From Bog-473 sp963751335 (GTDB taxonomy: Bacteria > Actinomycetota > Acidimicrobiia > Acidimicrobiales > RAAP-2): a DNA stretch of 64,000 nucleotides. The translations under genes and the position numbers were made by a program. The notes beneath the pieces are model-generated. The model was not told where the DNA came from. It made no database searches and saw nothing but the letters and a program-made list of their open reading frames with translations. Positions 9,427-17,446 of this stretch are shown here, piece after piece. Position 1 is the stretch's first letter, and each line of letters starts with the position of its first letter. Where the stretch lies: positions 87,101 to 151,100 of the forward strand of contig CAVVUB010000006.1 of assembly GCA_963751335.1 (NCBI GenBank), written 5' to 3'.

Positions 9427-9711
9427 ATGGCAAAGGCCAAGCGTGCCGCAGGGGCCCAACCGGTCGTCGGGGCCGGCGACGGAGCCGAGGAAAAGGGCGG
9501 CCGGAGCACGGTGGCCCTGGTCGGCCTGGCGGTGGCCGCCATCTTCTTCGTCTGGTTCGCGCTGGCCAACCTGAACAAGGTGAAGATCAATTTCTGGATC
9601 TACGACCGATCCGAACCGCTGATCCTCGTCATCCTGATCGCGGGACTGCTCGGCGCGCTGATCGGCGCCCTCCTGATGCGCCACCGGACCCGGGGCACGT
9701 CCGAGGAATAG
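9427..9711 (+). CDS. LapA domain (DUF1049) small membrane protein
   Basis: 94 aa with a charged N-terminus, two TM helices (about residues 29-46 and 62-80) separated by the family signature NLNKVKINFWIY, and a short basic tail. This is the layout of LapA-domain proteins, whose role in Gram-positive bacteria is not established. A CAGAAT box ends 6 nt before the ATG at 9427, consistent with a leaderless or very short leader transcript. Confidence 0.82.
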   Translation: MAKAKRAAGAQPVVGAGDGAEEKGGRSTVALVGLAVAAIFFVWFALANLNKVKINFWIYDRSEPLILVILIAGLLGALIGALLMRHRTRGTSEE

Positions 9712-9931
9712 GTGGGCGGCACGGCCCCGGGGGCGCTCTCTGAGTCGGAGCTGGGCGATGGGTGACCGGCACGTGGCCGCGTTCGCGATCGGAGTCGGCG
9801 GCTTCTAAGCTGCAATCGGTGGATACAGCCGTTCGGGCAGGGCAGAGGGGGCAAATTCGGATTGTCCGCGCCAGCCCGGCGTGCCAACATGGCGGTCGGA
9901 TGGATGTGGAGATGCCAGGGGGCAGTATCTA

Positions 9932-10336
9932 GTGCCGCTTTCCGACCACGAGCAGCGCATTCTCGCTGAGCTCGAGGAGTCGCTGGTTCGCCAGGACCCT
10001 GAATTCGCCGAGCGAGTGCGCTCCGAGACCGTGTACCGGCACGCGGGCCGCTACTGCAAGTGGGCGGCGGTGACCTTCGTCCTCGGCGTGGTGATCCTGG
10101 TTGCCCTGTACTCCAAGTCGGTCCTGGCCGGATTCCTCGGCGTCGTGATCATGTTCGCCTCGGCCGTCTGGTTCGAGCGGAACCTGCGTCGCATGGGGAA
10201 GGCCGGGTGGCACGACATCCGGCGGGCCAAGGACGGCGAGGCCGCTCGTGACGGTGCAGCGCCGAGTGGCATCGAAGGTGCGGTGAGCGATGCCCGCGAC
10301 TGGTTCCGCTCACGCTTCCACCGCCGGGAGGAATGA
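9932..10336 (+). CDS. DUF3040 membrane protein
   Basis: 134 aa. It begins PLSDHEQRILAELEESL, the conserved amphipathic N-terminus of DUF3040, followed by two adjacent TM helices (about residues 45-85) and a charged C-terminus. DUF3040 proteins are common in Actinobacteria and of unknown function. GTG at 9932 is preceded by AGGGGG at proper distance, and the alternative start at 9881 would break the conserved N-terminus. An intrinsic terminator follows directly. Confidence 0.85.
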   Translation: MPLSDHEQRILAELEESLVRQDPEFAERVRSETVYRHAGRYCKWAAVTFVLGVVILVALYSKSVLAGFLGVVIMFASAVWFERNLRRMGKAGWHDIRRAKDGEAARDGAAPSGIEGAVSDARDWFRSRFHRREE

Positions 10337-10355
10337 CCGGCCGTCTGTGCCGGCT

Positions 10356-10382
10356 GCCCCGCCCTTGCCGGCGGGGCTTTTT
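10356..10382 (+). terminator. Rho-independent terminator after the DUF3040 gene
   Basis: Perfect 8-bp stem GCCCCGCC / GGCGGGGC with a CTTGCC loop, followed by five T residues. It begins 19 nt after the stop codon. It is the clearest intrinsic terminator in the window. Confidence 0.9.
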
Positions 10383-10499
10383 CGCGTGTGGGGTGAGTGC
10401 GCTGTACCGGGTCGGGTGCGGCGGCGGTTCGGGTGTCCGGGGGGCCGGGATGGCGTGGGTGCGCGCTGCAGCGGCGTGTCCTCCGTAGTCTCTCGATTC

Positions 10500-11390
10500 G
10501 TGGCAGATCTGGCGCTGGCCGTCGACATCGGCGGTACCAAGCTGGCCTGCGGCCTGGTCACCCAGGCCGGGGATCTGGTGCAGCGGGCCCAGGTTCCGAC
10601 GGCGGCAGCCTCGCCGTCGGGCGAGGAGCTCTGGTCCCACCTGGCTGCGCTCGTCACTGACATGGTGGACCGGGTCGCTGCAGAGGACCGCCTCGCCGTC
10701 TGCGGCGTGGGCTGCGGGGGACCCATGAGTCCGGGCGGCGAAGAGGTGTCGCCGCTCAACATCACAGGCTGGCGACGGTTTCCCCTGCGGCGCCGGGTTG
10801 CCGAGCTGACCGGTCTGCCCACGTACGTGGACAACGACGCCAAGGCCCTGGCTCTCGGTGAGGGATGGGTCGGCGCGGCCCGGGGTCGGGGTGACTACAT
10901 CGGGATGGTGGTGTCGACCGGTGTGGGCGGGGGAGTGGTCCTCGACGACCGCTTGCTCTCGGGCCGGTCGGGCAATGCGGGACATGTGGGTCATGTGATC
11001 GTCGTCCCCGACGGGAGGGAGTGTCCGTGCGGCGGCCGCGGCTGCCTCGAGGCCGAGGCGTCGGGCACGGCCATCGCGGCGATCAGCGGGCGGCCGGCGG
11101 TGGAGGCACCGCCGGAGCTGGTGGAGCGGACCGGCCGCCTCGTCGGCCTGGCCATCGCGTCGGTGGCGAACCTGCTCGATCTGCCCCTGGCCGTGGTGAG
11201 CGGGTCGGTCGCCCTCGGCTTCGGTGCTCCCTTCTTCACGGCGGCGCAGTTCGAGATGGATCTGCGCTGCCGTCTCGACTTCGCCCGCGGGACCAGGGTC
11301 GTCCCCGGCGCCCTGGGTGACGGGGGGCCGCTCGTCGGGGCGGCACGCGTCGGCTGGAACGCCCTCGGGCGAGGTCGCAGCGGTGAGTGA
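10500..11390 (+). CDS. ROK family sugar kinase (glucokinase-like)
   Basis: 296-aa cytoplasmic kinase that phosphorylates a hexose with ATP (or polyphosphate). DIGGTK at the N-terminus is the phosphate-1 motif, DNDAKALALGE holds the catalytic Asp, STGVGGGVV is the second phosphate loop, and CPCGGRGCLEAEASG is the ROK zinc-binding C-x-C-x4-C signature. GTG at 10500 gives the family-like N-terminus VADLALAVDIGG; GTG at 10476 is possible. The gene overlaps the following small reading frame by 8 nt. Glucose is the likely but unproven substrate. Confidence 0.88.
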   Translation: MADLALAVDIGGTKLACGLVTQAGDLVQRAQVPTAAASPSGEELWSHLAALVTDMVDRVAAEDRLAVCGVGCGGPMSPGGEEVSPLNITGWRRFPLRRRVAELTGLPTYVDNDAKALALGEGWVGAARGRGDYIGMVVSTGVGGGVVLDDRLLSGRSGNAGHVGHVIVVPDGRECPCGGRGCLEAEASGTAIAAISGRPAVEAPPELVERTGRLVGLAIASVANLLDLPLAVVSGSVALGFGAPFFTAAQFEMDLRCRLDFARGTRVVPGALGDGGPLVGAARVGWNALGRGRSGE

Positions 11391-11664
11391 CCGTGGCGGC
11401 GGCTGGTCGCACCACGTCAGGATCGTCCTCGGGGCCGTCCTGGGGCATCCCTCCCTGTGGTGGCCTTCGATCGGCGCCGTGTGGAGGCTGGCCCGGCGGG
11501 GCTGGTGGCATCGGCCCCCCTTTCTTCCCGTCCCCGGCGACGCGTACTGGCACTTCCGCCTCGTGACGGCCTACGGCGGGGACGGCAGTGGGGGCGACCT
11601 CACCAAGGAAGACGTGGTCGCCTTCCTGCGGTGGTGTCAGAGGACCCGGCCCTCCGGCGGGTAG
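11383..11664 (+). CDS. Conserved hypothetical small protein (93 aa)
   Basis: Not assigned to a named family. It is Trp-rich (WWPSIGAVWRLARRGWWHRPPF), basic in the middle, and ends in an amphipathic segment (DVVAFLRWCQRT). There is no clear TM helix or signal peptide. Its GTG start lies within the last codons of the ROK kinase gene (8-nt overlap), so translation is probably coupled. It is read as real because codon use is actinobacterial and the spacing on both sides is tight. Confidence 0.65.
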   Translation: MSDRGGGWSHHVRIVLGAVLGHPSLWWPSIGAVWRLARRGWWHRPPFLPVPGDAYWHFRLVTAYGGDGSGGDLTKEDVVAFLRWCQRTRPSGG

Positions 11665-11676
11665 CCTCTCTCGGGT

Positions 11677-12183
11677 ATGGAGCGGGTGCTCCTCCTCAAT
11701 GCGACTTACGAGCCGCTCGCACTCGTCTCGGACCGTCGTGCTGTCGTTCTCTTGCTGGCGGGGCGAGCCGAGTCGGTTGCAGTCCGCATGGACTGCAGGG
11801 TGTTCCACTCCGCCCGGATGCAGATCGACGTCCCCTCCATCGTTCGCCTGACGCATATGGTGCGCATCCCGCGCTGGGCCCGCACGCCTCCGGTGACCCG
11901 TCGCTCCGTGCTCCGGCGCGACGGCGGATTGTGCGTGTACTGCTCGCAGCCGGCCGACACGATCGACCACGTCATCCCGCGCAGCCGTGGTGGCACACAC
12001 GAGTGGACCAACGTGGTCGCGGCCTGCAAGCGCGACAATCTCGAGAAGGCGGACCAACTGCTCTCCGAGCTGGGGTGGACGATGCGAGTGAAGCCGGCGC
12101 CCCCGGACGGGCACCTCTGGCGGCTGCGGCACCTCTCGGACATGGATCCGTTGTGGGAGCCGTATCTGGCTGCGGCCTCCTAG
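11677..12183 (+). CDS. HNH endonuclease domain protein
   Basis: 168 aa. The N-terminal half (LLLNATYEPLALVSDRRAV) is typical of a widespread actinobacterial HNH family. The C-terminal half has CVYC, then IDHVIPRSRGGTHEWTN and a late Cys (CKRDN), forming a beta-beta-alpha-metal fold. One cysteine of the usual second CxxC is absent. A TAGCCT box lies 9 nt before the ATG, suggesting a leaderless start. The family is chromosomal and not by itself a sign of a mobile element. Its role, possibly DNA repair, is not established. Confidence 0.88.
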   Translation: MERVLLLNATYEPLALVSDRRAVVLLLAGRAESVAVRMDCRVFHSARMQIDVPSIVRLTHMVRIPRWARTPPVTRRSVLRRDGGLCVYCSQPADTIDHVIPRSRGGTHEWTNVVAACKRDNLEKADQLLSELGWTMRVKPAPPDGHLWRLRHLSDMDPLWEPYLAAAS

Positions 12184-12189
12184 TTCGAT

Positions 12190-12870
12190 TTGCCTCCCTC
12201 CCCGGCCTCCTCACCCTTCTACGACGTCGAGCGCTTTCGTTCCGAGCCCGATCGGCTGGCCGTCGTCCGTGCCACCTCGCGGCCGACGCTCGTTCTCGGG
12301 AGCACGCAGCCGTCCACCGTGGTGTCGGCCGCGGCCGCCGCCGCGGCCGGTGTCGCCGTCGAGCGTCGCCGTGGGGGCGGGGGAGCGGTGCTGCTCCAAC
12401 CGGGCGACCATCTCTGGATCGACGCCTGGATCCCTCGCTCTGATCCCCTCTGGGTCGTGGACGTGGCGGGGGCGACGGAATGGGCCGGGTCCTGGTGGTC
12501 TGCCGCGCTGGGCGAGGCGGGAGTCGCCGGGCTGACCGTCCACGCCGGGAAGTCCGAGCCGGGGCCACTCGGAGATCTGGTGTGCTTCGCGGGCCGTGGC
12601 CCGGGTGAGGTGTTCGCCGGCGGACGCAAGCTGGTCGGGCTGTCCCAGTGGCGAGCTCGGCAGGGCGCACTCTTCTCCTCGTGCCTCTACACGCGCTGGG
12701 ACCCGGATCCTCTGACGGCGTTGCTGGTGGCAGGTGAAGGTGGGCGTGGCCGGTTGGTCGACTCCCTCCGCGGCGTCGCCGTGGGGATGGCCGACCTGGT
12801 TCCCGGGTCGGCGGGGGGCATGAGGGCATTGGCCGACTCGCTGCTGCGCTCGTTCGACCAACTGGGCTGA
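12190..12870 (+). CDS. Lipoate-protein ligase A-like (BPL/LPL) family protein
   Basis: 226 aa. Motifs RRRGGGGAVLLQPGDHLWID and VFAGGRKLVGLSQWRARQG correspond to the lipoyl-adenylate binding RRxxGGGxV loop and the GxKxxGxSQ motif of the LplA/LipB/BirA fold, including the catalytic Lys. It probably attaches lipoate, octanoate or biotin to carrier domains; which one is not clear. The start is a TTG at 12190, 6 nt after the HNH gene stop; no better start preserves the N-terminus. Confidence 0.78.
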   Translation: MPPSPASSPFYDVERFRSEPDRLAVVRATSRPTLVLGSTQPSTVVSAAAAAAAGVAVERRRGGGGAVLLQPGDHLWIDAWIPRSDPLWVVDVAGATEWAGSWWSAALGEAGVAGLTVHAGKSEPGPLGDLVCFAGRGPGEVFAGGRKLVGLSQWRARQGALFSSCLYTRWDPDPLTALLVAGEGGRGRLVDSLRGVAVGMADLVPGSAGGMRALADSLLRSFDQLG

Positions 12871-13090
12871 TTCCCATGAGCGCTCGCCCTCGAGGGCGTC
12901 CGGCTCCGGCTTGCGCGATGTCCGGTCGATCGGGGTCGTTCCGGCCCGGGCTGACTCGTGCTGATCACTCCGCGGATCCGTCCTGCACGGTCGAGGAGGC
13001 GAGGCACGGTCGAGGTGAGGGGCCCCGGGGCTGGACGTCCGGACGCCTCGGAGTGTTGCTTTTGGGTTGCGAATGGAGCGGAGTAGTTGT

Positions 13091-13150
13091 GTGGTGGAGG
13101 AAAGGGGCGTAAAGTGGCGCGAAATGGTGTGAAGGGGTGCCAAAGGACTT
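13091..13150 (+). promoter_or_regulatory. Tandem 10-bp repeats, probable MraZ operator
   Basis: Six consecutive 10-bp units read GTGGTGGAGG, AAAGGGGCGT, AAAGTGGCGC, GAAATGGTGT, GAAGGGGTGC, CAAAGGACTT. The GG at unit positions 6-7 is exact in the first five, and a leading AA is kept in the last five. MraZ proteins are known to bind short G-rich repeats spaced one helical turn apart upstream of mraZ. The array sits 53-112 bp before the mraZ start, where autoregulation of the dcw cluster would act. The exact promoter boxes were not identified. Confidence 0.75.
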
Positions 13151-13202
13151 TGCAAGGGCGCCAAAGGACGCAAATCAGGGAGCGTCGTGGGAGAAACGGC
13201 TG

Positions 13203-13622
13203 GTGGCAGGGTTCGTTGGGAGATACGAGCATTCGCTCGACACGAAGGGCAGGGCGATCCTGCCGGCCAAATTCCGTACCCACTTCGAGCACGGCGGGTT
13301 CTTGACCGAGCACTCGGAGGGCTGCATCGCCCTGTGGACCCTCGGAGAGTTCGAACGGCAGATGGAGTCGATGCAGGAGCAGGCCGCGCAGGGACGTGCG
13401 GAGCGGAACCGGGCCCGAGTGTGGGCCTCGAGTTCGGCGGAGGTCGAGATCGATCGTCAGGGGCGCATGCCCATCCCCGGACATCTGCGGACGTTCGCGG
13501 GGCTGGAGACCGAGGTGCTCGTCCTCGGTGTCATCGATCGGGTCGAGCTGTGGAATCCGGCCGCCTGGGACGAGAAGGTGCAACCCGAGGAGGGTTGGTT
13601 GCTCGGAGACTCGGAGGAATAA
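13203..13622 (+). CDS. mraZ: Transcriptional regulator MraZ
   Basis: 139-aa DNA-binding protein with two AbrB-like MraZ repeats. The first has GRYEHSLDTKGRAILPAKFR (residues 6-25) and the second AEVEIDRQGRMPIPGHLR. It forms a ring that binds repeats in its own promoter and controls the division and cell wall cluster. GTG at 13203 is chosen because GGGAG lies 9 nt upstream and the protein then starts in the family-typical way. In-frame starts further upstream would run into the operator repeats. First gene of the dcw cluster. Confidence 0.93.
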   Translation: MAGFVGRYEHSLDTKGRAILPAKFRTHFEHGGFLTEHSEGCIALWTLGEFERQMESMQEQAAQGRAERNRARVWASSSAEVEIDRQGRMPIPGHLRTFAGLETEVLVLGVIDRVELWNPAAWDEKVQPEEGWLLGDSEE

Positions 13623-13828
13623 GGAACAGACAGACAAGGAACACACAGACAGAGGCAAAGAGGAGGACTCACTCGGCAAGGACGACGACCGACCACGCGA
13701 GGCCTCGCGAGACGTGCAGGACCATGTGCAGCTCCTCGACCGGTTTTCTGGAGGTTCACTCCACCCACTTCCAGGCCGGTCGTTCGGATCTCCACCTCCC
13801 TCTCGACCCACCGGCCGAGGGGCTGCAG

Positions 13829-14768
13829 ATGGCCCACTCGTTCTCACACATTCCCGTACTCCGCGACGAAGTGGTCTCGCTCTACGCTGCCGTGCCACCC
13901 GGAACCCTCGTCGACGGTACCGTCGGGGGCGGCGGCCACTCGGGGGCTCTCCTCGAGGCTTATCCGGCGCTGCGGATCATCGGCCTCGATCGCGATCCGA
14001 TGGCTCTCGAAGCCGCCCGGTCGCGACTGGTTCCGTTCGGGGACCGGATCACCCTGATCCGGTCCCCGTTCTCGGCTCTGTCCTCCGTTCTCGAAGCCCA
14101 ACCGGGTGCGAGGCCGCTTTCGGGCGTGCTGTTGGATCTCGGCGTGAGCTCGCCCCAGTTGGACGAGCGCGGATCGGGGCTTCTCGTTCCGCTCTGACGG
14201 CCCGCTCGACATGCGGATGGATCAGTCCTCCGGTATGGCCGCCACCGAGTTGGTGAACCAACGCTCCGAGGCCGAGCTGGCTGCTCTTTTCCGCGAAAAC
14301 GGGGAAGGGCGCCTGTCGGGCCGCATCGCGCGGGCCGTGGTCGCGGCCCGGCCTATCACCTCGACACAGAAGCTGGCCGACGTCGTGGCGGCAGCCGTTC
14401 CCGCTGCGGTGCGGCGCAGGGGCCATCCGGCCCGTCGCGTCTTCCAGGCGCTCCGGATCGAGGTGAACGACGAACTCGGCGAGCTGGCCACCGCCCTGCC
14501 GGTCGCCCTCTCTGCGCTCGCCGTCGGTGGCGTGTGCGCCGTGATCAGCTATCACTCGGGCGAAGACCGCCTGACCAAGCAGACCTTCGCCGAATTCGAG
14601 ACCGGCGGCTGCGTCTGCCCACCGGGACTCCCGTGCGTGTGCGGTGCCGTCGCTCGCCACCGCCTCCTCTTCCGCGGTTCACGCAAAGCATCTGCGTCCG
14701 AGATCGCATCGAACCCGCGCTCGGAAAGCGCTCGTTTGCGCGCCATCGTGCGAACCGAGACCGGCTGA
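13829..14768 (+). CDS. rsmH: 16S rRNA (cytosine(1402)-N4)-methyltransferase RsmH, frameshifted as sequenced
   Basis: SAM-dependent methyltransferase of 16S rRNA C1402. The first part carries HIPVLRDEV, the SAM loop DGTVGGGGHSGALLE and LLDLGVSSPQLDE. It then runs into a stop at 14195-14197. The second part, in the +1 frame, resumes exactly with GFSFRSDGPLDMRMD and continues to VISYHSGEDR and the CPPGLPCVCG tail. Removing the C at 14168 restores LDEADRGFSF and a single 312-aa protein. Because RsmH is a core gene, a consensus error or recent mutation is more likely than two genes. ATG at 13829; its stop overlaps ftsL (ATGA). Confidence 0.88.
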
Positions 14769-15292
14769 TGACTCCTCCCGCGGGGTCAACGGCCGGCGCG
14801 CCGTCCCGTCGTCAAGGTGCGTCTCATGCGAGCCGACCCCGCCGCCCTTCACTTCGCATCGTCCGGTCACGCCGCGAGAAGAAGCCCGCTCAACGTGGGC
14901 GCCTGGTCGAGATCGTCGCCCTCGTCCTGGTCGTTGCTTCACTCCTGGCCGTGGTGATCGGCCAGGCCGTCCTGGCCAACGACCAGGTGCAGATGTCGGC
15001 CCTCCAGCACGAGCTTTCCTTGGAGCAGAGCACACACCGTCAGGCAGAGCTGCAGGTGGCGAACCTCGAGACGCCCCGGCGCATCGTGGGCGACGCCACC
15101 AAGGCCGGTATGGTGCACCCCGCCCAGGTCATCGAGCTGCCGTACGTACCTCTGAACGCGCCCATCGCGACGCCAAACGTGACAGCGGCGCCTGCGCCGA
15201 CGACCACCACCACCTCTACGACGCCGCCGGCAACAACCACCTCGACGACCAGCGTCTCGACCGCTTCCGCGAGCGGATCCACCACGCCGTGA
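14768..15292 (+). CDS. ftsL: FtsL-like septum protein
   Basis: 174-aa bitopic membrane protein: a basic N-terminal cytoplasmic part of about 50 residues, one TM helix (LVEIVALVLVVASLLAVVIG), then a periplasmic coiled coil (ALQHELSLEQSTHRQAELQV). It ends in a Thr/Ala/Pro-rich tail of about 45 residues. Size, topology and position between rsmH and ftsI identify it as FtsL, which with FtsB/FtsQ activates FtsWI. Its ATG overlaps the rsmH stop, and its own stop overlaps the GTG of ftsI. FtsL sequences diverge widely, so the name rests mainly on context. Confidence 0.8.
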   Translation: MTPPAGSTAGAPSRRQGASHASRPRRPSLRIVRSRREKKPAQRGRLVEIVALVLVVASLLAVVIGQAVLANDQVQMSALQHELSLEQSTHRQAELQVANLETPRRIVGDATKAGMVHPAQVIELPYVPLNAPIATPNVTAAPAPTTTTTSTTPPATTTSTTSVSTASASGSTTP

Positions 15293-17406
15293 GCGTCATC
15301 ACCCGACCTGACGTTCGGCGCGCGCGCGCCGGACAAGCTCCTCGGACGGGCGGCCGCGGTGCTTCCACGGCGACCCGGACGTCGCCCGGAAGGCCGTCCG
15401 ATCAGCGAAACGGCGCGGCGGCGGCTCCGCCACGTCGGGCGGCTCCCTCCGCCCGTCCGAGCCGCGGCGGCGCACTCCCGCGTACGACCCCGGCCAGTCA
15501 CCCGGGCCAGAGGCCGGCGACCGTTCCCGCGCCCACCCGGGCGAGACCACATCGCGCCCCGGCAAAGAAGTCGTCACGCCACCACGGGAGGTCGTGGGCC
15601 ACAGGGACATTCGTGCGGCGGGTCAGGCTGGTCCGCCTCCTCCTGGTCTTGGCCCTCGTGCTGATGATGGCCCGTCTGGTCCAGATCCAGGTGTTGCATG
15701 CGGGAAGCTACGCAGCAGCGGCTCGAGGCGAGTCCTCCATCACGGTTCCCCTTCCGTCGCTCCGCGGCGGGATCTACGCACGAGACGGTGCGCCCCTGGC
15801 GCTGTCGGTAGCCACCGACGATGTGGTGGCGGACGACTTTCAGGTGGAGCACCCGGTGCAGACCGCACTGGCGCTCTCCCCGCTCCTCCACGTGCCCGCC
15901 TCCACCCTGGCCGCCGAGCTGCGCCGTCATTCCGGCTACGTGGTGCTGGCCAAGCAGCTGTCGAAGTCCGATGGACAAAAGATTGCGACGGATGCCTTCC
16001 CGGGCATCACCTTGATCGATGACGCGAAGCGGATCGTACCCAATGGGAACCTGGCCTCACCCGTCGTCGGCTTCACCAATGCTGCGGGCCAGGGCGCCGC
16101 TGGGCTCGAGTACGGCGACAACCACCAGTTGGCCGGCACGGACGGCAAGGAGACCATTCTGGAATCTCCTTCCGGAGTTCCTTTGCCCCAGTCACCCGTC
16201 ACCGACCGGGTGGCGACGAAGCCCGGGGCCGGCGTCGAGCTGACCCTCGACACACAACTGCAGTACGAGTCCGAGCAGACCTTGGCCAAGGCCATCGTTT
16301 CCTCGGATGCGGTGAGCGGCACGGCCGTCGTCATGGACGTGAAGACTGGGCAGATCCTCTCGATGGCCAACCTTACGGCAACACATCCGAACGGTCTCGG
16401 GGCGTCACCGACCGCCCCGGTCACGCCGTCAGGCGGCGTCGTGCCCATCGGTCCCAATGATGCCGTGAACGAGGCGCCGAGCAACCTCGCCGTGACCCAG
16501 CTCTACGAACCGGGGTCGGTCTTCAAACTGGTTACCTTCTCCGCTGCGTTACAGGAAGGTCTGATCAATCCCAACTCGGTGTTCACCGTGCCCGATCAGA
16601 TCGAGCTCGACGGCTCCACGTTCCACGACGCCGAGCCGCACCCGACGGAGCAGTTGACGGCCACCCAGATCCTGGCCCAGTCCTCGAACATCGGCACGTC
16701 GGAGATCGCGCAGGGAGTCAACGAGACCCGGCTGCTCAATCAGGTCAAGGCGCTCGGCTTCGGCCAGCCGACCGGACTGGACTTCCCGGGAGAGTCCCCG
16801 GGTCTCCTGGCCACCGCGGCCGACTGGGAACCAACCGACTACGTCTCGCTCCCGATCGGACAGGTGGACGCAGTCAGCGCGCTCCAGGTCCTCGACGCCT
16901 ACAACGCCGTGGCCAATGGCGGCACCTTCGTCGCACCGAAGCTCGTCCAGGCCACCGTGAGCCCTTCGGGAGCATTGACGCAGACCGCTCCGTCGTCCAG
17001 CCACGAGGTGTTCTCGCCCTCGGTCGACTCCGAGCTCACCTCCATGCTCGGTCAGGTGGTGGACGCCGGCACCGGTGGGAGTGCCGCCGTCCCCGGCTAC
17101 ACGGTGGCCGGCAAGACGGGAACGGCTCAGATCCCGACCACCGGGAAGGACTCCTACGTGACGGGCGCCTACATGGCCTCCTTCGTCGGTTTCGCCCCGG
17201 CGGCCAATCCGACCCTTTCGATGATCGTGGTCCTGGACCGGCCGACCCCGATCTTCGGAGGCACGGTGGCCGCACCCGTCTTTTCCCAGATCATGAGCTA
17301 TGCGCTCCACCGCTACGACATCCCCACGACGCCAGGAGCCCAGACGAACGTGACTCCAGGCACCAGCACGGAGACGGCGAGCGCCCAGGCGCAGGACATC
17401 ACGTGA
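15289..17406 (+). CDS. ftsI: Septal peptidoglycan transpeptidase FtsI (class B PBP3)
   Basis: Membrane-anchored D,D-transpeptidase (705 aa) that cross-links septal peptidoglycan. A very basic, Pro/Ala/Arg-rich cytoplasmic tail of about 105 residues precedes the TM helix (LLLVLALVLMMARLV). The pedestal domain begins RGGIYARDGAPLALSV. The penicillin-binding domain has SVFK (active Ser410), SSN (465-467) and KTGTAQ (609-613). GTG at 15289 overlaps the ftsL stop (GTGA); no later start fits the spacing. A Thr-rich C-terminal tail follows the domain. Partner of FtsW encoded downstream. Confidence 0.93.
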   Translation: MSVITRPDVRRARAGQAPRTGGRGASTATRTSPGRPSDQRNGAAAAPPRRAAPSARPSRGGALPRTTPASHPGQRPATVPAPTRARPHRAPAKKSSRHHGRSWATGTFVRRVRLVRLLLVLALVLMMARLVQIQVLHAGSYAAAARGESSITVPLPSLRGGIYARDGAPLALSVATDDVVADDFQVEHPVQTALALSPLLHVPASTLAAELRRHSGYVVLAKQLSKSDGQKIATDAFPGITLIDDAKRIVPNGNLASPVVGFTNAAGQGAAGLEYGDNHQLAGTDGKETILESPSGVPLPQSPVTDRVATKPGAGVELTLDTQLQYESEQTLAKAIVSSDAVSGTAVVMDVKTGQILSMANLTATHPNGLGASPTAPVTPSGGVVPIGPNDAVNEAPSNLAVTQLYEPGSVFKLVTFSAALQEGLINPNSVFTVPDQIELDGSTFHDAEPHPTEQLTATQILAQSSNIGTSEIAQGVNETRLLNQVKALGFGQPTGLDFPGESPGLLATAADWEPTDYVSLPIGQVDAVSALQVLDAYNAVANGGTFVAPKLVQATVSPSGALTQTAPSSSHEVFSPSVDSELTSMLGQVVDAGTGGSAAVPGYTVAGKTGTAQIPTTGKDSYVTGAYMASFVGFAPAANPTLSMIVVLDRPTPIFGGTVAAPVFSQIMSYALHRYDIPTTPGAQTNVTPGTSTETASAQAQDIT

Positions 17407-17446
17407 GGGCGGCTGCTCACACACCCCTTGCCCTTGTGACGCAGCG

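Noticed and set aside
11677..12183. HNH protein as a sign of an intron or homing element
   Set aside because: No intron fold, no interrupted gene and no repeats; the family is a normal chromosomal one in Actinobacteria. The same holds for the DUF222-HNH gene at 57355.
12876..13112. 78-codon plus-strand frame between the lipoate ligase-like gene and mraZ
   Set aside because: Runs into the MraZ operator repeats, lacks a ribosome binding site and has Arg/Gly/Pro low complexity.
13622..13660. Imperfect direct repeat of A/G/C-rich sequence after mraZ (AAGGAACA, ACAGACAGA)
   Set aside because: Short, imperfect and without dyad symmetry; no function suggested.
14195..14230. Programmed +1 frameshift in rsmH
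   Set aside because: No slippery codon followed by a stop or structure at the junction at 14168, and similar indels occur in four unrelated genes, so an error is simpler.
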